From AP-15 sp963845735 (GTDB lineage Bacteria > Pseudomonadota > Alphaproteobacteria > ATCC43930 > CGMCC-115725), in assembly GCA_963845735.1 (NCBI GenBank), contig CAWJTR010000012.1, positions 227,887 to 291,886 on the forward strand: a DNA stretch of 64,000 nucleotides. The letters run 5' to 3'. The translations under genes were made by a program, and so were the position numbers. The notes beneath the pieces are model-generated. The model was not told the DNA's origin and did no database searches. It worked only from the letters and a program-made list of their open reading frames with translations. Position 1 is the first letter of the stretch; every line of letters begins with the position of its first letter. Below are positions 47,388 through 57,271 of this stretch, one piece after another.

Positions 47388-48969
47388 TTAGCCCGCCGCG
47401 ATCCAGTCGACGACCCGTTCGCCGATCATGATCACCGTTGCATGGGCGCCGCCTGACCTGGGAATGCGCGGCATCACCGACGCATCAGCCACCCACAACC
47501 CTTGGATGCCCTTGACCCTGCAGTGTTGGTCGACGACCGCCATCGGATCTGCGTCCGGTCCCATCTTGCAGGTCCCGGAAACGTGCCTGGCGGTGCCCAC
47601 GGTTTGCCGTATCCACAGGTCCAAAGCGTCGTCGTCGGCCAGAACCTCGTCGGTGGGGTGGATCCGGTAATCGGCCACATCTTTATACGCATCGGATTCC
47701 AGCAGATTCGCCGCCATTCGCAGGCCGTCCCGCACCCGCCGAATGTCGTTTGGGTGCTGCAGATAACAATAGTTAAAGGACGGCTGGACACCGGGGTCGG
47801 CCGAGGCCAGCCTGACGTAGCCCGAGCCGTCGGGCAACCCTAGCGTGCAGTGAATCCGCGCCGCCCGCTCGGGAGGGACGTCGCCGACCAGGTATTTGGT
47901 CCGTACGCCGGGGACGCGCTCTCGCCGTGCGTCGACAACCGGGCTGGTCCGCAGCACCATATCGTTGACGGCGCTCGATCCTTCGGCGGTGTAATGCAAG
48001 GCAAAATGCGTCGCATCGCGATGATCGCCGCGAGCGAGACGCCGTCCTTGACCTTGAAGGTCGTCTGGGCGCTGAGGTGGTTCATCAGGTTCTGGCCGAC
48101 GCCGGGCAGATGGTGGACCGTCGGTATCCCGAATTGCCGCAAATGGTCCTCGGGGCCGATGCCCGAGAGCATCAGCAGATGAGGCGACCGGATCGCCCCG
48201 GCGCTCAGCACCACCCGGTCGGCTTCGATCTGGAACACCTTGCCGCCGCTTTCGGCTTCGACGCCGACGGCCTTGCCGTCCTTGATCAAGATCTTGCGGA
48301 CGAACACCCGGCCCCGCACCGTCAGGTTCAGATGGTGGCGCACCGGATTGAGATGCGCCATCGCGGTGCTCACCCTGACGCCGTCGAGGTTATTCGACGG
48401 TGTCAAGCCCAGACCGGCGGGGTGCAGGCCATTCTTGTCGTTGGTGGTGCCGAACCCCGCCTGCACACAGGCCGCATGGAACGCCTGTTGGATCGCAGGC
48501 GTCGGACCCGTCTGACGACGCCTGACCGGGATCGGTCCGTCCGAGCCGTGGCAATAATTATCCTGAATGTCGAGATCGCGCTCCGATTTGCGAAAATACG
48601 GCACGATCTTTTCGTACGACCATTGATCGTTGCCGAGAGCCGCCCAGGAGTCGAAATCCTCGGGGAATCCCCGCTGCATCGCCTGGCCGTTGATCGACGA
48701 CCCTCCGCCGATGACCTTGCCTTGCGCGACGTGGATCTCCCCTTGCTCCTCGGTGATGGTGCCGCGCAGGGCCCAGTTGTGTTGTCGAGTCCGGGGCTTC
48801 GGCAAAGCGGGTGTGGCCGAACTTGACGTCGTCCGGAAGATGGGCTGGATCGGGGTAATCCGGCCCGGCCTCCAGCACCAGCACCGAAGTTTGCGCGTCT
48901 GCCGCCAATCGGCTGGCCAATACCGATCCGGCGGCTCCCCCGCCGACAAATCACGACGTCATATTTCAT
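47388..48969 (-). CDS. GMC-family oxidoreductase (choline dehydrogenase-like), three frameshifts
   Basis: An FAD-dependent alcohol oxidase or dehydrogenase. Pieces in order: MKYDVVI then, after a shift near 48943, GGGAAGSVLASRLAADA (FAD-binding) and VLVLEAGPDYPDPAHLP; after a shift near 48785, EIHVAQGKVIGGGSSINGQA; VVLSAGAIRSPHLLMLSGIG (GMC signature 2); and after a shift near 48000, LHYTAEGSSAVNDMVL to the end. Catalytic histidine regions are TARHVSGTCKMG and SGGAHATVIMIGE. ATG 48969 follows AAGGAAAG. The full-length family sequence is recovered, so indels rather than decay are likely. The substrate is unknown. Confidence 0.85.
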
Positions 48970-49126
48970 TGGCTTTCCTTCACCGACATTCCGCGGATTC
49001 TCGGGTCCGCATTGGCTATCGTCTCGCCTTTTCGCGGCTGTCGCAACGCGCGGCACCCATGACGAATCCTCATGGGCGGACGAAGCCGGCGACCCGATCA
49101 AGGCGGCGGTGCCGAGGGCGAGGGCT

Positions 49127-50072
49127 TTAGCGGAGGGCCTCGAAGAAGGCGACCATCCGCTGTCGCTGCGCTGCGTCGGGTAGACGCCCCCTGCCGGCCG
49201 CGAGATTGTCCGCCATGTGTTGCGGGTTGCTGGTGCCGGGGATGACCGCGGTGACCGCCTGGTTGCCGAGCAGATATTTGAGAAAGAACTGCGCCCAACT
49301 CGTCGCGTCGAAATCGCCGGCCCATTCCGGCAGCTTTTGCCCCCGTACCGCCGCGAACAGCCGATTGCGGGCGAACGGCAGATCGGTCAATACCGCCGCG
49401 CCGATTTCGGCCGCGGCCGGGATCACCCGCTGCTCCGCCATGCGATCGGCGAGCGAGTAATTGACCTGGAGAAAGTCCGGTTTCTGCTGCCGGAGCACGG
49501 CTTCGACGCGCGTCAAAGTCGCCGCCGGAAGAGGTGGTGATCCCGATGTACCGGCACAGACCTTGCGATTTCCATTCGCGCAGCATCGCCAGATCCTGGT
49601 GTGGATCGCTGACGTTGTGCAGCTGCATCAGATCGACCCGATCGGTGTGCAGCCGCTGCAAGGAAGCATGCAGCTGAGCCGCACCGGTGTTGCGATCGTA
49701 GTCTTCGAGCTTGGTCGCGAGAAAGACCCGGCCGCGCAGTCGGGTTGCGGCGAGGAGGTCGCCGACAACGCTCTCCGCTGTCCCGTAGGAGGGTGCCGTG
49801 TCGATGAGTTTGCCGCCGCCTGCCACCAGGGTCTTCAACACCTCGGCGCAGGCCTTTCGGCGCGCGGGATCGTCGCCGACATCGAAGACCTCGGAGGTGC
49901 CGAGCCCGATCACCGGCAAGCGCTCGCCCGAATGCGGGATCGGTCGCGCGATCAACCCCGGCGAGCCGGTCTTCTCCTCGCCCAGAGCCGGCAGCCACGC
50001 CGTGGCGGCGAGCCCCGCGCCAGCGCCCAGCACCCAGCGTCGAGAGGCCGTCAAGCGCATGAGTCGTTTCAC
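49127..50072 (-). CDS. Tat-exported aldo/keto reductase, frameshifted
   Basis: An aldo/keto reductase preceded by a twin-arginine signal (TASRRWVLGAGAGLAATAWL), so it is probably folded in the cytoplasm with cofactor and sent to the periplasm. It has Asp/Tyr in LIDTAPSYGTAESVVGDLLA, Lys in FLATKLEDYDR and His in LMQLHNVSDPHQ. Near 49520 the frame shifts after SSGGDF, continuing as TRVEAVLRQQKPDFLQVNYS and AVIPGTSNPQHMADNLAAGR. The start is GTG 50072, overlapping the upstream stop, or ATG 50060. It is co-directional with the flavoprotein upstream. Confidence 0.82.
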
Positions 50073-51569
50073 ACCCCTTTGGCCCCCGCTGCCGCACCCT
50101 TCCCGGCGAGGCGGCCGAAGACCAGGCCGGACATCAGCCCGGTGCCGCTGGCGTAATTGTGATAGAACAGCCCGCCGACCATTTCGCCCGCGGCATAGAG
50201 GCCGGGGATCGGGTGGCCGGTGGTGTCCTCGACTTGCGCCTCGTTGGTGATCTTGAGCCCGCCGAAAGTAAAGGTGATGCCGGTCGTCACCGCATAGGCC
50301 TCGTAAGGTGGGGTATCGAGGCGCTGGGCCCAGTTGGTCTTGTCGATCGCCAGACCAGTCGTGCGCAGCCCGTCATGGATGTTGGGGTTGAACGGCGCCT
50401 CGGGCCGCGGGGCGGCGTTGAACGCGCGCACCGTCTCCAAAAAGCGCGCCGGGTCGACGCCTTCGAGCCGCGGCGCCAGAGCCTCGAAACTGTCGGCCTT
50501 CTCCTTGGTGATGCGCGGGATGCGGTATTCTTCGCGCAATAGATGCACGACTTTCTGGTCGAAGATCTGCCAGGCGAACATGCCCGGCTGGTTCAGGATC
50601 TCGCCGCCGTATTTGGCGTAAGTGTAGCTGTGGAAATCGAGACCCTCGTCCAAATAGCGCTCGCCGCGCGCGTTGACGATGATGCCGAACGGGTAGTTGT
50701 GCTTCTGGAAGCGGTCGCCGACATCGAGGTCGCCAAAGGGCGGCGCGTTCAAATCCCAGGCGACCGAATGCGCGCCCGACCAGTGCCCGGCGACCGCCGC
50801 GCCGAGATCGAGCGCCATCTTCAGCCCCTGGCCGGTGTTGAAGCGCGAGCCGCGCACCTTGGCGAGGTCCCAGTTCGGCCCGAGATAGCGCGCCCGCATC
50901 TCGGCATTGGCCTCGAACCCGCCGCAGGCCAGCACCACCGCCTTTGACCGCAAGTCGCGGATACGGCCCTGGTGGCGCACCCGCACCCCCTCGATCCCGC
51001 GGTCGCCGGTCAGCAAGGCGATCGCCGGCGTCTCGTAGAGCACCGTGATCCCGTCGCGCGCGGCGCGGGCGTGCAACGCCTTCACCAACTCCTTGCCGCC
51101 GCCCCAGATGTGGCAGGCGAGCCCGCCCCAGAACTTGAACTTGCCGTCGACCCGGAACGCCTGGCGGCCGAGCCCGAGCTGAAACCGCACGCCCTTTTCC
51201 CGCATCCACACGCCGGCGGCAAAGCTGCTGCGGATCAGGATCTCGGTCAGATCGGGGTCGCAGCGATACTGGGTCAGCCGGCCCATATCGTCGAAATACT
51301 GCTCCTCGGTATAGGTGCCGAAATCGACGTCCTTGAGCTCGGTCTCGTTCATGTCGGGGATCAGCCGGGCGAGGTCCTCGCCGCCGTGATAGACGACCCG
51401 AAACGCGCCGCCGGTAAAGGCCGAATTGCCGCCGCGCTGGTCCTCGGGCGCCACTTCGAGCATCAGCACCGTGGCGCCGCTTTCACGCGCCGACAGCGCG
51501 GCGCAGGTCGCGGCATTGCCGGCTCCGACCACGATCACGTCGAACTGTTCGCGTCTCGTCGATTTCCAT
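50069..51569 (-). CDS. FAD-dependent dehydrogenase, TcuA/fumarate-reductase-like, frameshifted at start
   Basis: A flavoprotein of about 500 residues in the fumarate reductase/succinate dehydrogenase flavoprotein family. FAD binding is seen in DVIVVGAGNAATCAALSARE and the family end in GLYAAGEMVGGLFYHNYASG then TGLMSGLVFGRLAGKG. This ending is typical of tricarballylate dehydrogenase TcuA, which makes cis-aconitate. The start MEIDETR at 51569 lies one frame away from QFDVIVVG, with a shift near 51545. No TcuB or TcuC partner is adjacent, so the substrate is uncertain. Confidence 0.8.
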
Positions 51570-51715
51570 CGCCCGACTTCTCCAGCAGTTCCGTCCGGCT
51601 TTCCGCAAAGCGTCGCACCCGGTCCGGCAATGGTCAATCTGCAGCGCAAAGCCGCTCGCTCAGCGTCGGAGCAAGGGATAACCTCGCTGCTGGGGCGGAC
51701 GGGCGGAAGGGTGCT

Positions 51716-52291
51716 GTGGCCGAGATCACTGATCGACATGCGGACGGCACGGCGCGGGTAAGTCTGCCGGCGATTTTCGCGGCGTTTTTCCGGCTCGGCG
51801 TGACCAGCTTTGGCGGCGGCACGGCGGCCTGGCTCTACCGCGCCTTTGTGCAGCGCCGGCACTGGATCAGCGATCAGACGTTTCTGACCGATGTCGGGCT
51901 CAGCCGGCTGATGCCGGGCTCGGCCGGGGTCAATCTGACGGTCCAGGTCGGGCAAAGGCTGCGCGGCGGCCTAGGCGCGTTGACGGCGGTGGTCGGGCTG
52001 TTGTCGGGACCGCTGGTGATCGTGGTGGCGTTGGCCGCGGGTTATGCCAGGATCGCCGGCAACGAGGTGGCGCACGCCGTTCTCGACGGGGTCGCGGCGG
52101 CGGCGATCGGGCTGACCTTTGCGACCGGGCTGGTGCTGATCCCGCGCGGCGCCACGCAGATCGGGCAGATCCTGATCACGATCGCGACCGTGCTCTCGGT
52201 CGGCGTGCTGCGCTGGCCGATGCTGCCGGTGATCCTGTGCCTGGCCCCGCTGAGCATCGGCCTCGCTCTGGTGCAGCGGCGGCGGAGCTGA
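51716..52291 (+). CDS. chrA: Chromate transporter ChrA-type, N-terminal half
   Basis: A membrane protein of 191 residues corresponding to the N-terminal CHR domain. It has FFRLGVTSFGGGTAAWLYRA and the conserved LMPGSAGVNLTVQVGQRLRG, followed by several membrane helices. Short-chain ChrA proteins occur as adjacent pairs that form a heteromeric transporter exporting chromate with proton exchange; many pairs have other or unknown substrates. GTG 51716 follows GGAAGGG. The partner gene starts 1 base after its stop. Confidence 0.8.
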   Translation: MAEITDRHADGTARVSLPAIFAAFFRLGVTSFGGGTAAWLYRAFVQRRHWISDQTFLTDVGLSRLMPGSAGVNLTVQVGQRLRGGLGALTAVVGLLSGPLVIVVALAAGYARIAGNEVAHAVLDGVAAAAIGLTFATGLVLIPRGATQIGQILITIATVLSVGVLRWPMLPVILCLAPLSIGLALVQRRRS

Positions 52292-52292
52292 C

Positions 52293-52836
52293 ATGCCCGA
52301 CGATTGGCGGGTATTGCTCGCCCTGATCTTTGTCTTTGGCCCGCTGTCGTTGCTTTCGATCGGCGGCGGCGCCTCGCTGCTGGCCGAGATCGAGCATCAG
52401 GCGGTCGGCGTCCACCATTGGACGACGCAACGCCAATTTGCCGATTTGTTCGCGATCTCGCGCGCCGCACCCGGCCCCGGCACGATGCTGTCGGCGCTGA
52501 TCGGCTGGAAGGTCGCGGGCTGGGCCGGCGCCTTGACCGCGACGGTGGCGCTCTATCTGCCGTCCTCGCTGCTGGTCTATGGAGCGGCGCGAATGTGGGG
52601 AAGGTGGCGCGGCTCGCCCTGGCACGCGGCAATCGAGCAGGGCCTGGCGCCGATCGCCGCCGGGCTGGTGCTGGCCGGCGGGCTCGCGGTTTTGCAGGTG
52701 TCCGGCGGCCGCGCGGTGTGGGCGAGCGGCGATCGTGGCGACGGTCGTGCTGCTGCGCTGGCCGCGGCTCAACCCGCTGATTTTGTTCGCCGCCAGCGGC
52801 GCGCTGTTCGGTCTCGCCGCCTGCTTCGGCCGGTGA
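52293..52836 (+). CDS. Chromate transporter ChrA-type, C-terminal half, frameshifted
   Basis: The partner CHR-domain membrane protein (about 180 residues). It shows LALIFVFGPLSLLSIGGGAS, FADLFAISRAAPGPGTMLSA and LIGWKVAGWAGALTATVALY. Near 52725 an extra base shifts the frame; the last helix continues as AIVATVVLLRWPRLNPLILF and ends at 52836. The PAS-domain gene starts 23 bases downstream with a GGAGGAA site, so all three genes may be one operon. Confidence 0.8.
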
Positions 52837-52859
52837 GGCGATTGCGGTTGGAGGAACAG

Positions 52860-53308
52860 ATGAGCGACGAGCTGCCGGCCGGGTTTCTACAGCTTCTGGC
52901 GACCGACTGGTCCCGACGCGGTCGTCTATGCCGATCGGGAGGGCAAGATCCGGTTCTGGAATGCCTCGGCGACTCGCATCTTCGGTTTACGAACCGGACG
53001 AGGCGCTCGGCCAAACCCTCGACCTGATCGTGCCCGAGGCCCAGCGCGCCCGCCATTGGGAGGGCTATCACCGGGTCATGGCCGGTGCTGCGAGCCGCTA
53101 CGGCGAGGGCGAGGTGCTGGCCGTGCCGGCAATGCGCAAGGACGGAAAGCGGATCTCGATCGAATTTACCATTCTGCCGGTGCACGACGATGCCGGTGCG
53201 ATGGTCGGGATCGCCGCCTTTCTGCGCGACGTCACCACCCGGTTCGAGGAGTTGCGCGCGCTGCGCCGCGAGCTTGCCGCGCTGAAGGCGCAGTCGAGCC
53301 GGGAGTAA
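52860..53308 (+). CDS. PAS-domain sensor protein, frameshifted
   Basis: A single-PAS-domain protein of about 148 residues. ATG 52860 reads MSDELPAGFLQLLA. After a shift near 52905 the PAS fold begins VPDAVVYADREGKIRFWNAS, and after another near 52985 it continues YEPDEALGQTLDLIVPEAQR and SIEFTILPVHDDAGAMVGIA with a C-terminal helix. There is no kinase or output domain. Stand-alone PAS proteins of this kind are often encoded beside metabolic or redox genes. The ligand is unknown. Confidence 0.72.
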
Positions 53309-53393
53309 CGGCAACGCTGGCCGGCGCGATCGGCCGGATGTAATCTTCGGCTGCGCCCGTCAGCGAAACGGGCGGTCTCAGGGAGGTACGGAA

Positions 53394-53715
53394 ATGCCCA
53401 AATATCTGATCTCGGCGTCTTACACCGCGGAGGGTCTGCGCGGCTTGCAGCGAGACAAGGCGTCCGGCCGCAGGCAGGCGGTCACCACGGCGGTCGAGGG
53501 CGTCGGCGGCAAAGTCGAGTGCTTCTACAACGCCCTCGGCCCTGACGACGCCTATGTGATCGTCGATCTGCCCGACAATGTGACCGCCGCCGCGCTGGGG
53601 ATCGCGGTATCGGCGGCCGGGCTGGCGCGCACCCGGACGACGGCGTTGTTGACCGTCGAGGAAGTCGACCAGGCCCTCGCCAAGAGCGTCAACTATCGCC
53701 GCCCCCGGCGGGTAA
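53394..53715 (+). CDS. GYD-domain protein
   Basis: A small ferredoxin-like protein of the GYD family (MPKYLISASYTAEGLRGLQR, GGKVECFYNALGPDDAYVIV, LLTVEEVDQALAKSVNYR). Its function is unknown. The family normally ends shortly after SVNYRPPGG. Here the C-run at 53699-53706 has probably gained or lost a base, since a one-base shift gives APGG and a stop at 53713. Without it the frame would run to 53834 into the opposing deacetylase gene. Confidence 0.78.
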
Positions 53716-53744
53716 CAACCGAGGCGCCGCGGCTGCAACGGCGC

Positions 53745-54626
53745 TCAGAACGTCGCGCCCGACTGCAGCCAGTGGCGCACGATCTCTTCGCCGGTGGCGA
53801 ACCAGACGCCGTCATGCGCGCGGATATATTTTAGCGCCGAGTCGAGCCCGGCGATGCGGTGCGGCACGCCGATCAGATAGGGGTGCAGGCAGATCGCCAT
53901 GACCCGGCCCGACTGCGCGCCTTCGGCATAGAGCGTGTCGAACTGGCGGCGAATCATCGCCTCGAACTCGCCGATCGTGCCGTTCCGGTAATTGAAGTGC
54001 GGCGCGTCGTTGATCTCGTAGGAATAGGGGATCGAGACCAGCGGCTTGCCGCCGATATCCATCAAATAGGGCTGGTCGTCATTGACCCAGTCGGCGACAT
54101 AGAGACAGCCCTCCTCGGTGAGGAAGTCGAGCGTGTGCCAGGTCTCGGCGAGGCCGGAGCCGAGCCAGCCGAGCGGCTTTTTGCCGGTCATCTCGGCGAT
54201 GCGCGACAAGGTGCGCGCGATCGTGCGCCGTTCCTCCTCGGGGCTCAACGCGTCGAGCCATACGCTGTTGGTCTGGTTGTGGCCGAGGATCTCCCAGCCG
54301 AGCTCGATCGCGGCGCGGACGATCTGCGGGTGATGGTCGCAGATGTCGCTGTTGAGGGTCGGGCTGGCGCGGACGCCGTGCTTGCTGAGCACATCCATGA
54401 TCCGCCAGATGCCGACCCGGTTGCCGTAATCCCGTTGCGCCCAGGCCCGCACTGACGGCGGATTGCCGGCCGGTATGCCAGGATGGCCGGAAATACCCTT
54501 GGTCAACGGAAAGAACTCGATATTGGGGATGACCCACACCGCCAGCCGAGCGCCGCCCGGCCATTCGAGCTTGGGCCGGTCGTTGATCGGCGTGTACGGA
54601 AACGGGCCATAGTCGCGCGGCTGCAT
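53745..54626 (-). CDS. Polysaccharide-deacetylase-family hydrolase (PuuE-like)
   Basis: A 293-residue NodB-fold hydrolase. It shows YGPFPYTPINDRPKLEWPGG, SPTLNSDICDHHPQIVRAAI, WEILGHNQTNSVWLDALSPE and AICLHPYLIGVPHRIAGLDS, as in cytosolic PuuE-type enzymes related to allantoinase rather than true cell-wall deacetylases. No signal peptide is present, which supports a role in small-molecule catabolism such as purines or ureides. It is convergent with the GYD gene and divergent from the GNAT gene. Confidence 0.83.
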   Translation of the reverse strand: MQPRDYGPFPYTPINDRPKLEWPGGARLAVWVIPNIEFFPLTKGISGHPGIPAGNPPSVRAWAQRDYGNRVGIWRIMDVLSKHGVRASPTLNSDICDHHPQIVRAAIELGWEILGHNQTNSVWLDALSPEEERRTIARTLSRIAEMTGKKPLGWLGSGLAETWHTLDFLTEEGCLYVADWVNDDQPYLMDIGGKPLVSIPYSYEINDAPHFNYRNGTIGEFEAMIRRQFDTLYAEGAQSGRVMAICLHPYLIGVPHRIAGLDSALKYIRAHDGVWFATGEEIVRHWLQSGATF

Positions 54627-54649
54627 GACACCTGCCCTCGACTGGAGAG

Positions 54650-55132
54650 ATGGAGAGAAAGAGCTTGCCAGAGATCACGCCGGAAATCTCGTTCGAATGG
54701 CGGCGCTTCGAGCAACTGTCGGCGCAGGAACTCTACGACGTCCTGCGCTTCCGCCAGGACATCTTCGTCGTCGAGCAGGGATCGCCTTATCCCGACCTCG
54801 ACGGCCTCGACCAGACCGCACGGCATCTGCTGCTGCATGAAGCGGGCGTGCTCGGCGGCTATCTCCGCTTGGCGCCGATGCCCGGGCCGCCGCCATCAGT
54901 CAGCCTCGGCCGGGTGGCGCTTGCCCCGCATCTGCGTGGGCGGGGGCTGGGACGGTTATTGATGAAGCGCGCCCTCGGCCTGTGTCGGGACGAGTACCCG
55001 GGGCGGCTCATCGTGCTGCGGGCGCAGCGCCATCTGGTGCCGTTTTACGAGGGCTTCGGCTTTGCGGTGACGTCCGAGCCCTTCGACGATTTCGGGGTCA
55101 CCCATGTCGAGATGAAGCTGCTGCATAGATAA
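54650..55132 (+). CDS. GNAT acetyltransferase, ElaA-like
   Basis: A 160-residue acetyl-CoA-dependent N-acetyltransferase. It has LYDVLRFRQDIFVVEQGSPY and the acetyl-CoA loop LAPHLRGRGLGRLLMKRALG, then VPFYEGFGFAVTSEPFDDFG. The ElaA subgroup has no firmly known substrate. ATG 54650 is used; TTG 54665, better spaced from GGAGAG, is possible. A perfect CRP-like site lies 12 bases after its stop, before the next gene. Confidence 0.85.
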   Translation: MERKSLPEITPEISFEWRRFEQLSAQELYDVLRFRQDIFVVEQGSPYPDLDGLDQTARHLLLHEAGVLGGYLRLAPMPGPPPSVSLGRVALAPHLRGRGLGRLLMKRALGLCRDEYPGRLIVLRAQRHLVPFYEGFGFAVTSEPFDDFGVTHVEMKLLHR

Positions 55133-55143
55133 AATTTTTGGCC

Positions 55144-55165
55144 AAGTGTGACCTACTTCACACTT
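55144..55165. promoter_or_regulatory. CRP/FNR-type operator (TGTGA-N6-TCACA)
   Basis: An extended perfect inverted repeat AAGTGTGA-CCTACT-TCACACTT matches the CRP consensus half-sites and spacing. It lies about 124 bases upstream of the methyltransferase start and immediately after an AT-rich stretch (aaaattttt). It is the second such exact site in the window. Regulation is inferred from the motif alone. Confidence 0.6.
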
Positions 55166-55288
55166 AGCGGCCGATTAGGGTCCATGCTCACGGCCGATCG
55201 GCCCACCACTGGCGCTTGTGTGCTAGCGAGGCTAGACCGCACTGGGGGTAAGACTTAGACGTGCATTAAGCTCTGGGAGGTCCAAGAA

Positions 55289-56491
55289 ATGGTCGACGAA
55301 GCCAAACTACATCAGTTTGTCGGACAGATGCTGGCGGACCTCGGCGGCGCGGCAAGCGTCGCCTTGGTCCGCATCGGCGACGCGCTGGGCCTCTACAAGA
55401 CTATGCACGAGCGCGGCCCGATGACGGTGGCCGAGCTTGCCGCCGCAGCCGGGGTCAACCAGCGCTATCTGCGCGAATGGCTGTCGCATCAGGCGGCTTC
55501 GAACTACGTCTCCTATGACCCGGCGACGCAGAAATTCACCTTGCCGCCCGAGCAGGCGATGGTGTTTGCGATCGAGGACAGCCCGGTCTTCATGCCTGGC
55601 GCCTTCGCGTGCATGGCCTCGATTCTCGACAACCAGCCAAAGGTCGAGCCTGCGTTCAAGACCGGCGCCGGCGTCGCATGGGGCGATCAGGCGAGCTGCC
55701 TGTTTTGCGCGGTGGCGCGGTTTTTCCGCCCCGGCTATCACAACAATCTGGTCAGCAACTGGCTGCCGGCGCTCGACGGCGTCGTCGCCAAATTGGAGCA
55801 GGGCGCCAAGGTCGCCGATGTCGGCTGCGGCCACGGCGTGTCGACCGTGATGATGGCGAAGGCTTTTCCGAACTCGCAGTTCGTCGGCTACGATTTTCAC
55901 CCGAGCTCGATCGAGCACGCCCAGGCTCATGCCCGCGAGCATGGTGTCAGCGCCAACTGCCGGTTCGAGGTCGGCACGGCGAAGGACTATCCGGAAAGGG
56001 ACTTCGATCTCGTCGCGTTCTTCGACTGCCTGCACGACATGGGCGATCCGGCGGGTGCGGCGGCGCATGTCCGCCAGTCCTTGAAACCGGACGGTTCGTG
56101 GATGATCGTCGAGCCGATGGCGGGCGACCGGCTCGAAGACAATCTGAACCCGATCGGCCGGATCTACTACGCCGCCTCGACAATGGTGTGCGTGCCGACC
56201 TCGCTGTCGCAGGAAGTGGGCGCGGCACTCGGCGCGCAAGCCGGCGAGGCGAAGTTGCGCGAGGTCATCACCGCCGGCGGCTTCCGCAATGTCCGCCGCG
56301 CCACCGAAACGCCGTTCAACATGATCCTGGAAGCGCGGGCCTTAGAAGTCGCGGGCTCGGCGCTACGCGGGAACCTCTTCGGCCAGCGGGACGCGCGCTA
56401 CCCGGTGGGCTTGCAAGACCGGCAGTACGTCACGTGCGAAGCGGCGGATCTGCTCGATGAACATCTCGTGCGGCAGCACGCCGCGGATTGA
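55289..56491 (+). CDS. SAM-dependent methyltransferase with winged-helix N-terminus
   Basis: A methyltransferase of the Rv2258c-like type. An N-terminal winged-helix dimerisation region (VAELAAAAGVNQRYLREWLS) is followed by the class I core with SAM motif I KVADVGCGHGVSTVMMAKAF, YDFHPSSIEHAQAHA and DLVAFFDCLHDMGDPAGAAA. The family normally ends shortly after FNMILEAR. An extra G before CCTTAG near 56339 probably hides the true stop at 56343-56345, and the 48 residues after that lack family features. GGGAGG precedes ATG 55289. The substrate is unknown. Confidence 0.85.
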   Translation: MVDEAKLHQFVGQMLADLGGAASVALVRIGDALGLYKTMHERGPMTVAELAAAAGVNQRYLREWLSHQAASNYVSYDPATQKFTLPPEQAMVFAIEDSPVFMPGAFACMASILDNQPKVEPAFKTGAGVAWGDQASCLFCAVARFFRPGYHNNLVSNWLPALDGVVAKLEQGAKVADVGCGHGVSTVMMAKAFPNSQFVGYDFHPSSIEHAQAHAREHGVSANCRFEVGTAKDYPERDFDLVAFFDCLHDMGDPAGAAAHVRQSLKPDGSWMIVEPMAGDRLEDNLNPIGRIYYAASTMVCVPTSLSQEVGAALGAQAGEAKLREVITAGGFRNVRRATETPFNMILEARALEVAGSALRGNLFGQRDARYPVGLQDRQYVTCEAADLLDEHLVRQHAAD

Positions 56492-56640
56492 GGCTGACCT
56501 GCACATTGTCGGCTGATCGCCACACGATCTCGACCTCGCCTGCCGCCTCGACGCATCGTGGGGCGCGGAGACGGCGGCCTCAAGCCGGTCGACCAGCAGT
56601 GCCGCTCACCGTGGTACGCGGCGATTCGCCTTGGGTGGCC
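56363..56640 (-). pseudogene. Remnant of a flavin-dependent (LLM-like) oxidoreductase gene, C-terminal part
   Basis: On the minus strand the last residues of a gene can be read: GEVEIVWRSADNVQVSLN, then after a shift HEMFIEQIRRFARDVLPVLQ and AHRVARVPLAEEV with a stop at 56363. The end resembles C-termini of luciferase-like monooxygenases. The upstream part is missing, cut near 56650 where the Vsr/methylase island begins. Family assignment is weak; it may instead be the end of another oxidoreductase. Confidence 0.35.
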
Positions 56641-56799
56641 AGCCACATTGAAAAGGTCGAATTCAGGCCGCTACCTCGGACGAGTAATTTGTTGACTGGG
56701 CCGCCATAAGGATGTACTGGACGATATCATGAACCTTGGTTCGTTCCGCAGACGCGCGCAAGACCTGATAGGCTGGCTGCCGATCGTGACTGTCAGCAG

Positions 56800-57219
56800 A
56801 TGGACCGCCTATCTCAGAGACAACGCAGCGCCCTCATGTCGCGAATTGGGCCGCGCGACACTGCTCCAGAAATGCGCGTCCGACGGTTGCTGCACAGGCT
56901 GGGTTACCGGTATCGGCTACACGTTGGGTCTCTGCCCGGTAAGCCAGATCTGGTATTCCCTGAGGCATCTCATGCTATTGTGCATGGGTGCTACTGGCAC
57001 AGACATCCAGGTTGTCCGAGGGCGTTCTTGCCGAAATCCGTGTCGAATTCTGGGATCGAAAGTTCACTGCTACCTGCGCTCGGGACGCTGGGTACAGCGC
57101 GAACTGAGACCGACGGATGGCAAGTCATGATTGTATGGGAGTGTGAGACGACACGTCTGGAAGAGCTTTCCGGCAGACTGGTGGAGTTCCTCGGGCTACC
57201 CAGAAACGCCTCGCAATAG
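56800..57219 (+). CDS. vsr: Very short patch repair endonuclease Vsr, frameshifted inside
   Basis: A nicking endonuclease that starts repair of T:G mismatches arising from deamination at Dcm-type methylated sites. The start is typical: MSRIGPRDTAPEMRVRRLLH, LPGKPDLVFPEASHAIVHGC and YWHRHPGCPRA with the zinc/active-site His and Cys. Between about 57030 and 57110 the better frame reads RVEFWDRKFTATCARDAGYS, so two compensating indels occur. The end WQVMIVWECETTRLEELSGR is typical. It precedes a C5-cytosine methylase, its usual partner. Confidence 0.85.
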   Translation: MDRLSQRQRSALMSRIGPRDTAPEMRVRRLLHRLGYRYRLHVGSLPGKPDLVFPEASHAIVHGCYWHRHPGCPRAFLPKSVSNSGIESSLLPALGTLGTARTETDGWQVMIVWECETTRLEELSGRLVEFLGLPRNASQ

Positions 57220-57271
57220 GGGAGAGACATGTTAGAGAGAGGGGGACCGCTGCGCGCGGAACGGACACGCC

